Part shown: in pieces, positions 13,982 to 17,959 of the stretch
Numbering within the stretch: position 1 is the stretch's first letter
Layout: each line of letters starts with the position of its first letter
Source: an uncultured Oscillospiraceae bacterium
GTDB taxonomy: Bacteria; Bacillota; Clostridia; Oscillospirales; Acutalibacteraceae
Assembly: GCA_905193585.1 (NCBI GenBank)
Contig: CAJJPG010000026.1
Span: forward strand, 1 to 17,959
Length of the DNA: 17,959 nt
Direction: 5' to 3'
Program-made: the position numbers and the translations under genes
Notes under the pieces: generated by a model
Databases searched by the model: none
Told to the model about the DNA's origin: nothing
What the model saw: only the letters and a program-made list of their open reading frames with translations

Positions 13982-14605
13982 TCACAGTCGGTACGCAAGC
14001 TCACTGTAAACCGATTGCACAAAAGCTAAAAACTGTTGTACAAGGCTTATGCACAGAAGTCCTATGAAAACCAATATAACCATAACGGCAACCGTTAAAA
14101 CAATTACAAGCACGGTTTTTGAAGCCGAAAACTGATGAATAACGGCGGTGGCGCTGAAAATCAGAAATCCCGTCCATAAATACGCAAAGCCGTCTATATA
14201 GAGTAAAAAGGTGCTTTCCTCAAGAGAGAACGTATTACTCAGAAGCATAACGAGAATATTCGCAAAAATAAGCGGAAGTAAGCAGTAGCCTATGGCGGTA
14301 AGAATTTCCTTACCCGTTCCCTCGCCGTTCATAAGCGTTGTAAGGCACCAGTTTGCAATACACCAAAGAAAATACATGGTGGCTGACTGTATAATAATCA
14401 AAAAAGCGTCTGCGTTTTCGGGGTAATAATTATTAAACAGATAGCCCGTAAACTGCCCGCGAAGAATATTGCTGAGCATACAAACGAAAAATATCGTAAG
14501 CCCCGCTCCCAAGCTCCCGCGTTTTTCGCTTTTCAGCTCCCAAAAGCCTTTAAAGGGATGAAATATCACATAAAACGCATATTTCAGCCGACCGATAAAC
14601 TGCAT
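13982..14605 (-). CDS. Yip1-family integral membrane protein
   Basis: This 207-residue protein has about five hydrophobic helices and a short cytoplasmic N-terminus. The segment IFHPFKGFWELKSEKRGSL at residues 14-32 is the hallmark start of bacterial Yip1-domain proteins. Hydrophobic stretches follow near residues 34-50, 70-92, 104-124, 133-156 and 163-190. A GGGGGA ribosome binding site seven bases upstream supports the ATG. The stop TGA overlaps the binding site region of the following DUF5696 gene. Bacterial Yip1 proteins have no settled biochemical role. The recurrent position beside NHL and DUF5696 genes, which I recall from Firmicutes genomes, suggests a shared membrane complex, but that is inference. 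The family call is firm. Confidence 0.86.
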   Translation of the reverse strand: MQFIGRLKYAFYVIFHPFKGFWELKSEKRGSLGAGLTIFFVCMLSNILRGQFTGYLFNNYYPENADAFLIIIQSATMYFLWCIANWCLTTLMNGEGTGKEILTAIGYCLLPLIFANILVMLLSNTFSLEESTFLLYIDGFAYLWTGFLIFSATAVIHQFSASKTVLVIVLTVAVMVILVFIGLLCISLVQQFLAFVQSVYSELAYRL

Positions 14606-14620
14606 GGATATTTCCCCCTT

Positions 14621-16126
14621 TTAAACACTTTTTTCTTTTTCCCTGCGTTCGCGGATTTTAAGACTCATTTCCTTTATATCCGCAATTCTTTTTTTCGCCG
14701 CTCGGAGCTTTTTATAAAGCGATACCGCAAGTAGCAACACGGTCAACACAATAACGCAGATAATAAACACGGGTATCGCCACATTCAGAATTTCCTTGCG
14801 GTATTCCGTAAAAGCCTTTGAATAATACTGCTTATTGTTGCCGAGTTTAAGGTAGTAGAGCGCCTTTTTATAATCGCCGTTTCTGTAATATTGCTTTCCT
14901 TTTCCCGAATAGGCATATTCGTTGTTTGAATTCATTGAAAGCACGGCGTCGTAATCCTCTCTCGCCGCTTCGTAATTGCCGCTGACCTCATTGACGACGC
15001 TGCTTAATAAAGTGCTGCCGTATTTCGTGGAGCTGAAAAGGGTTATTTCCCCCGCCGACGCGTCAAGAACACAGAATCTGTTATCGGAAAGCCATAAAAG
15101 CGCCGTAGGATTTTTAAAGCAGCCGACCTGCGAGCCCAAGCCGCCGAATTCAAAAAGAAACTCACAGTCGCCGTTATAAACGAACACTCTTCCCCTTGTT
15201 TGGTCAAGCCCCGCAAACATTTCGCTGCCGCCTACCGCAACGTCTACAAAATATGTACTGTCATCCCCCGAATTGAGACCCTTATCTCCGAGCACGGTAT
15301 CCTCATCGCTGTTCAGAACATCCGCTCCGCTTAAATTCAGCCGCCTTATCATAAGTGAGCCGTCGGAATTGCCCCTTGCGGTTGTAAACATAAAGCCCTC
15401 GCTGTCGGGGGTAATATTGCTGAATTCAACAGGAACGGTTTTTTCGCTTGCGTTCCACTGTTCCCTTGTGGCAAACATTCGCCACAGGCGCTCTCCAACA
15501 GAAAGCGAAATTTTATTTGAACCGACGTATGCCAAAAACGCTCCGTCGGGCGCAAGTTCTATAAGACCGTCATACACGCCCTCGCACACTGTAAAAATTC
15601 TGTCCATACTGTCCACCGCAAGTTTGAGCGGCTTAAAAACAGTATCGTTTTCCAAAATAAGCCCCGTAGGCTTTATAATCTCGGCGTCTGCAAATTCATC
15701 AGCCGAAGAACCGCCGTCGGGAACGGGAAATTTCAGTATCCGCGCGTTTGCGGTATCGGCTATATAAATATAGCCCTCATTCACAAAAATACCCCGCGCG
15801 CCCGTAAAATCAAACTCATTTTCGGTTTTTAAAACAAACCTGATGTTTTTCAGCTTTTCATCAAGGCACACTACCCTTGAATTTCCCGAGTCCAAAATAT
15901 AAATGTTACCGCTTTTATCCTCAAAAATATCCCCCGGTTCCTTAAAGCTCCCTACTCCGATCGTTATTCCGGAAACCGTGCCTTCGGGCACTGCGGCAGC
16001 GGGCGAATTAAGCGCGGTATCGGTTTCTCTTTCAAAAAGATAAGAACGGTAGGGCGCCGCCGATACGGAAAACGTGCAGGAAAGCAATGCCGCAGCGCAC
16101 AATAAGGAGCATACTATTCTTTTCAC
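14621..16126 (-). CDS. Membrane-anchored NHL beta-propeller/TPR protein
   Basis: The protein is exported and anchored in the membrane, with its propeller outside. Residues 1-24 form a signal peptide (cleavage near FSVSA-AP). NHL-like propeller blades follow, for example GNIYILDSGNSRVV near residue 75, GYIYIADTANARILKF near residue 115 and a late blade ending near residue 365. A TPR-like helical pair (YEAAREDYDAVLSMN, YRNGDYKKALYYLKL) covers about residues 380-445. One membrane helix spans about residues 449-470, and a highly basic tail of about 30 residues should lie in the cytoplasm. Two in-frame GTG codons are possible starts. I prefer 16126, because GGGGGAG lies five bases before it, whereas the GTG at 16132 overlaps that site. 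This gives 501 residues. The gene sits between permease pair A and the Yip1 gene, 15 bases before the latter. Its partner and function are unknown; a scaffold or sensor role for the transporter is inference. Confidence 0.88.
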   Translation of the reverse strand: MKRIVCSLLCAAALLSCTFSVSAAPYRSYLFERETDTALNSPAAAVPEGTVSGITIGVGSFKEPGDIFEDKSGNIYILDSGNSRVVCLDEKLKNIRFVLKTENEFDFTGARGIFVNEGYIYIADTANARILKFPVPDGGSSADEFADAEIIKPTGLILENDTVFKPLKLAVDSMDRIFTVCEGVYDGLIELAPDGAFLAYVGSNKISLSVGERLWRMFATREQWNASEKTVPVEFSNITPDSEGFMFTTARGNSDGSLMIRRLNLSGADVLNSDEDTVLGDKGLNSGDDSTYFVDVAVGGSEMFAGLDQTRGRVFVYNGDCEFLFEFGGLGSQVGCFKNPTALLWLSDNRFCVLDASAGEITLFSSTKYGSTLLSSVVNEVSGNYEAAREDYDAVLSMNSNNEYAYSGKGKQYYRNGDYKKALYYLKLGNNKQYYSKAFTEYRKEILNVAIPVFIICVIVLTVLLLAVSLYKKLRAAKKRIADIKEMSLKIRERREKEKSV

Positions 16127-16131
16127 CGTCA

Positions 16132-16138
16132 CTCCCCC
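16132..16138 (-). promoter_or_regulatory. Ribosome binding site deciding a GTG start
   Basis: The minus strand reads GGGGGAG here, and its first G is also the last base of the TAG stop of the upstream permease. It lies five bases from the GTG at 16126 but overlaps the in-frame GTG at 16132, so the inner GTG is the more likely start of the NHL/TPR gene. The arrangement fits translational coupling. Confidence 0.7.
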
Positions 16139-17037
16139 TAATCCTTCATTCCCGAGCTGCCCATAGTTTCAATAACGTTCGACTGCGTAAATACAAATAC
16201 GAGCATCGGCACCAACATCATAATAACAGACGCGGCTCCCGCCGTTCCCGCTCTTGCAATTCCGCCCGCCACTATCTGATTAAGCGCGGTGGTCAGGGTT
16301 TTAAGCTGCTCGGAGAAAATATAGCCGCTGTTGATATTCCAAAGATTCTGTATCATTAAAATAAGCAATGTAAGCCACGCGGGGCGCACTATGGGCATTA
16401 CGATACGCCACAGAATTCTTACCTCTCCCGCGCCGTCGATTCTTGCGGATTCAAGCAAAGCGTCGGGAACGCCTTCCATAAACTGCTTTAAAAGATATAA
16501 ACCTATGCTGCCGCAAAAAGCAGGAACTATTACCGACAGGTAGGTGTCTATCCATTTGAGCTTAGCCATGATTATGTAATTCGGCACCTGCGTTACCGCG
16601 GCGGGAAACATAAGCGAAAGAACGATAATGCCGAATATGAATTTCGAGCCGGCAAATTTATTGTTTGCCAACGCGTAAGAGGCAAACGCGCCTATCACTA
16701 TCTGTCCCGCGGTACCCGCAAGGGTTATAAACACCGTATTGAAAATATAGCGGCTGAACGGAACCCACGAATTGGAAATAAGATTTGAAAGATCCACAAA
16801 GTTCTGAAGCGTAGGATTCCTTACAAAAAACCTCGGCGGGAACAGAAAAAGTTCGCTCATCGGCTTAAACGCGCTGCAAACCATATACGCCATGGGAAAA
16901 ATCATAAAAACCGAAACGACCGTCAGGAATAAAGCCATTGCAATATTTCCGCCCACGGAGCGGTTGACGTTTTTGGCGTGTACCCTGCGTCTGCGGGAAG
17001 TCACGGCAGTATTTTTTACATTAATTGCTTTAGACAT
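16138..17037 (-). CDS. Carbohydrate ABC transporter permease (MalG/UgpE type), pair A
   Basis: This is the second permease of pair A, 299 residues, which would pair with the upstream permease in the membrane. A basic N-terminal tail (SRRRRVHAK) precedes about six membrane segments. The EAA loop near residues 190-215 reads LLESARIDGAGEVRILWRIV (E196) and is followed by MPIVRP. The C-terminus (SNVIETMGSSGMKD) is the usual end of MalG-type permeases. A GGGAG ribosome binding site at 17044-17048 lies six bases before the ATG, which supports this start. The stop TAG contributes its G to the ribosome binding site of the next gene, so the two are probably translationally coupled. No sequence feature identifies the sugar. 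Confidence 0.94.
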   Translation of the reverse strand: MSKAINVKNTAVTSRRRRVHAKNVNRSVGGNIAMALFLTVVSVFMIFPMAYMVCSAFKPMSELFLFPPRFFVRNPTLQNFVDLSNLISNSWVPFSRYIFNTVFITLAGTAGQIVIGAFASYALANNKFAGSKFIFGIIVLSLMFPAAVTQVPNYIIMAKLKWIDTYLSVIVPAFCGSIGLYLLKQFMEGVPDALLESARIDGAGEVRILWRIVMPIVRPAWLTLLILMIQNLWNINSGYIFSEQLKTLTTALNQIVAGGIARAGTAGAASVIMMLVPMLVFVFTQSNVIETMGSSGMKD

Positions 17038-17062
17038 TTTTTTCTCCCATAAAATCGAGGAT

Positions 17063-17959
17063 TTATCTGCCTACCTTTGAAAGCAGCAGATTTACCAGCT
17101 TGTTTGTTCCCACCGTCATAAAGAAAAGCAACGTGGCAATCGCGCAGGCATATCCCAGCTCAAATCGCACGGTTCCGTAATCCGTTAAATGGTTAATAAC
17201 CGTATGGGTCGCGTAATCAACGCTGGGAAAACCTACAAGCGCGTCGCCCACGGCGCCTACGGAAAATGCGGCGCTTATCTGCATGACCGCGCCGAACATA
17301 AGCTGCGGGCGCATTGACGGCAGGGTTATATACCAAAGCTCCTGCCAGCGGTTTTTAATTCCCTCAACCGCGCCCGCCTCAAACAGCGTTCTGTCAAGCC
17401 CCTGAAAGCCCGCGATGAACGCCAGAAAACTTGTTCCTAGGCTCATCCAAAGCGTTACGATTATAATTACCGCCATCATATAATCGGGATTTTTCAAAAA
17501 GACAATCGGCTGATTTATTATATTGAGCCTTAAAAGCAAGCCGTTTATAAAGCCGTAGCGGTCGCCGCTGAATATATACGTCCACACAACATAAACCGAC
17601 GTCGCCATTGTGGGAGTGTAAAACGCAAGCGTCAGCACCGAGCGAAGGCGGGGACCCAAATCGTTCAGCATCCATGCAAGAAAGAAACACATAAGATAGC
17701 TTGTCGGTCCGGTGACAAGAGCTATAAGCAGTGTGTTTTTAAGCGCGGTTAAAAAGATGCTGTCTTCCGTAAAAAGTCTTATGTAATTCCCCGCGCCTAT
17801 AAATTCGGCGGGTTCAAGCACATTGTAATATGTAAAGCTGTAAAATATCGCCATACCCACCGGTATTATCACGAACACGGTAAAGAGCACCAAAAACGGA
17901 AGTACGAAAAGATAGTAAATCCAATGGGTTTTAAGATATTTTTTTATATAATCTTTCAT
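17063..17959 (-). CDS. Sugar ABC transporter permease (MalF/UgpA type), pair A
   Basis: This is the first inner-membrane permease of an ABC importer for a sugar or oligosaccharide. The 298-residue protein has about six hydrophobic segments, beginning with one at residues 13-38. A clear EAA loop lies near residues 190-215 (FEAGAVEG, E194), the site that contacts the ATPase. It is followed by ITLPSMRP. The C-terminal part (FGAVMQISAAF, then GFPSVDYATHT and VRFELGYACAIAT) resembles a permease subtype that I recall beside DUF5696 genes in Clostridia and Paenibacillus. The ATG is the last three bases of the window, so its ribosome binding site and any upstream partner, such as a second binding protein, cannot be seen. 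Its partner permease follows 25 bases downstream. The family call is secure; the substrate is unknown. Confidence 0.93.
   Translation of the reverse strand: MKDYIKKYLKTHWIYYLFVLPFLVLFTVFVIIPVGMAIFYSFTYYNVLEPAEFIGAGNYIRLFTEDSIFLTALKNTLLIALVTGPTSYLMCFFLAWMLNDLGPRLRSVLTLAFYTPTMATSVYVVWTYIFSGDRYGFINGLLLRLNIINQPIVFLKNPDYMMAVIIIVTLWMSLGTSFLAFIAGFQGLDRTLFEAGAVEGIKNRWQELWYITLPSMRPQLMFGAVMQISAAFSVGAVGDALVGFPSVDYATHTVINHLTDYGTVRFELGYACAIATLLFFMTVGTNKLVNLLLSKVGR

Noticed and set aside
16130..16132. First GTG as the start of the NHL/TPR gene
   Set aside because: It overlaps the ribosome binding site itself; the in-frame GTG two codons later has normal spacing.
33..17080. Numerous plus-strand open frames of 60-190 codons
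   Set aside because: They lie opposite well-supported minus-strand genes, lack family-like sequence and good ribosome binding sites, and look like translations of the complementary strand.
1..17959. CRISPR array, tRNA/rRNA, insertion sequence or phage genes
   Set aside because: No spaced direct repeats, RNA gene signatures, transposase or integrase motifs, or phage-like proteins were seen.

Overview
The window is almost wholly coding and all convincing genes lie on the minus strand, so transcription runs from position 17959 towards position 1. The strong GGGGGA or GGAGG-type ribosome binding sites, lipobox-type lipoproteins, lack of a dedicated sugar ABC ATPase and the co-occurring families (DUF5696, Yip1, NHL-repeat, paired MalF/MalG-type permeases) suggest a Gram-positive Firmicute. 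Most likely it is an uncultured Clostridia (Oscillospirales or Christensenellales-like) member of a gut or rumen community. This placement is inference from protein style and gene neighbourhood, because no marker gene is present. Stop codons are TAA, TAG and TGA, so the code is standard. I see no RNA gene, mobile element or CRISPR array, and no gap over 300 bases.

Layout in transcription order: (1) ABC permease pair A, 17063-17959 and 16138-17037. (2) A membrane-anchored NHL beta-propeller/TPR protein (14621-16126), a Yip1-family membrane protein (13982-14605) and a secreted DUF5696 protein (11396-13969). (3) ABC permease pair B, 10467-11390 and 9503-10477. (4) A solute-binding lipoprotein, 8029-9405. 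(5) A GH28-like beta-helix lipoprotein with an embedded LamG domain, 5989-8019. (6) A Gfo/Idh/MocA dehydrogenase, a xylose-isomerase-like TIM-barrel protein and a divergent second Gfo/Idh/MocA protein, 3116-5903. (7) The first 1000 residues of a large secreted beta-helix protein that runs off the left edge, 1-3002.

From 17959 to 9503 and within most blocks, genes are separated by 5-25 bases or overlap, often with the ribosome binding site touching the previous stop codon. Three gaps of about 85-113 bases each hold a perfect 8-10 bp inverted repeat without a downstream U-run: before the binding-protein gene, before the first Gfo gene and before the large secreted gene. They may divide one long operon into separately tuned segments.

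The simplest reading is a polysaccharide or glycoside utilisation locus. The beta-helix enzymes would cut an extracellular or cell-surface glycan, the lipoprotein and permeases would import fragments using an ATPase encoded elsewhere, and the cytoplasmic dehydrogenases and isomerase would process the sugar. The NHL/Yip1/DUF5696 trio between the two permease pairs is the least understood part and may form an envelope complex tied to transport. The most unusual structural observation is that both beta-helix proteins seem to carry a LamG domain in circularly permuted order, nested inside the N-terminal part of the catalytic fold.
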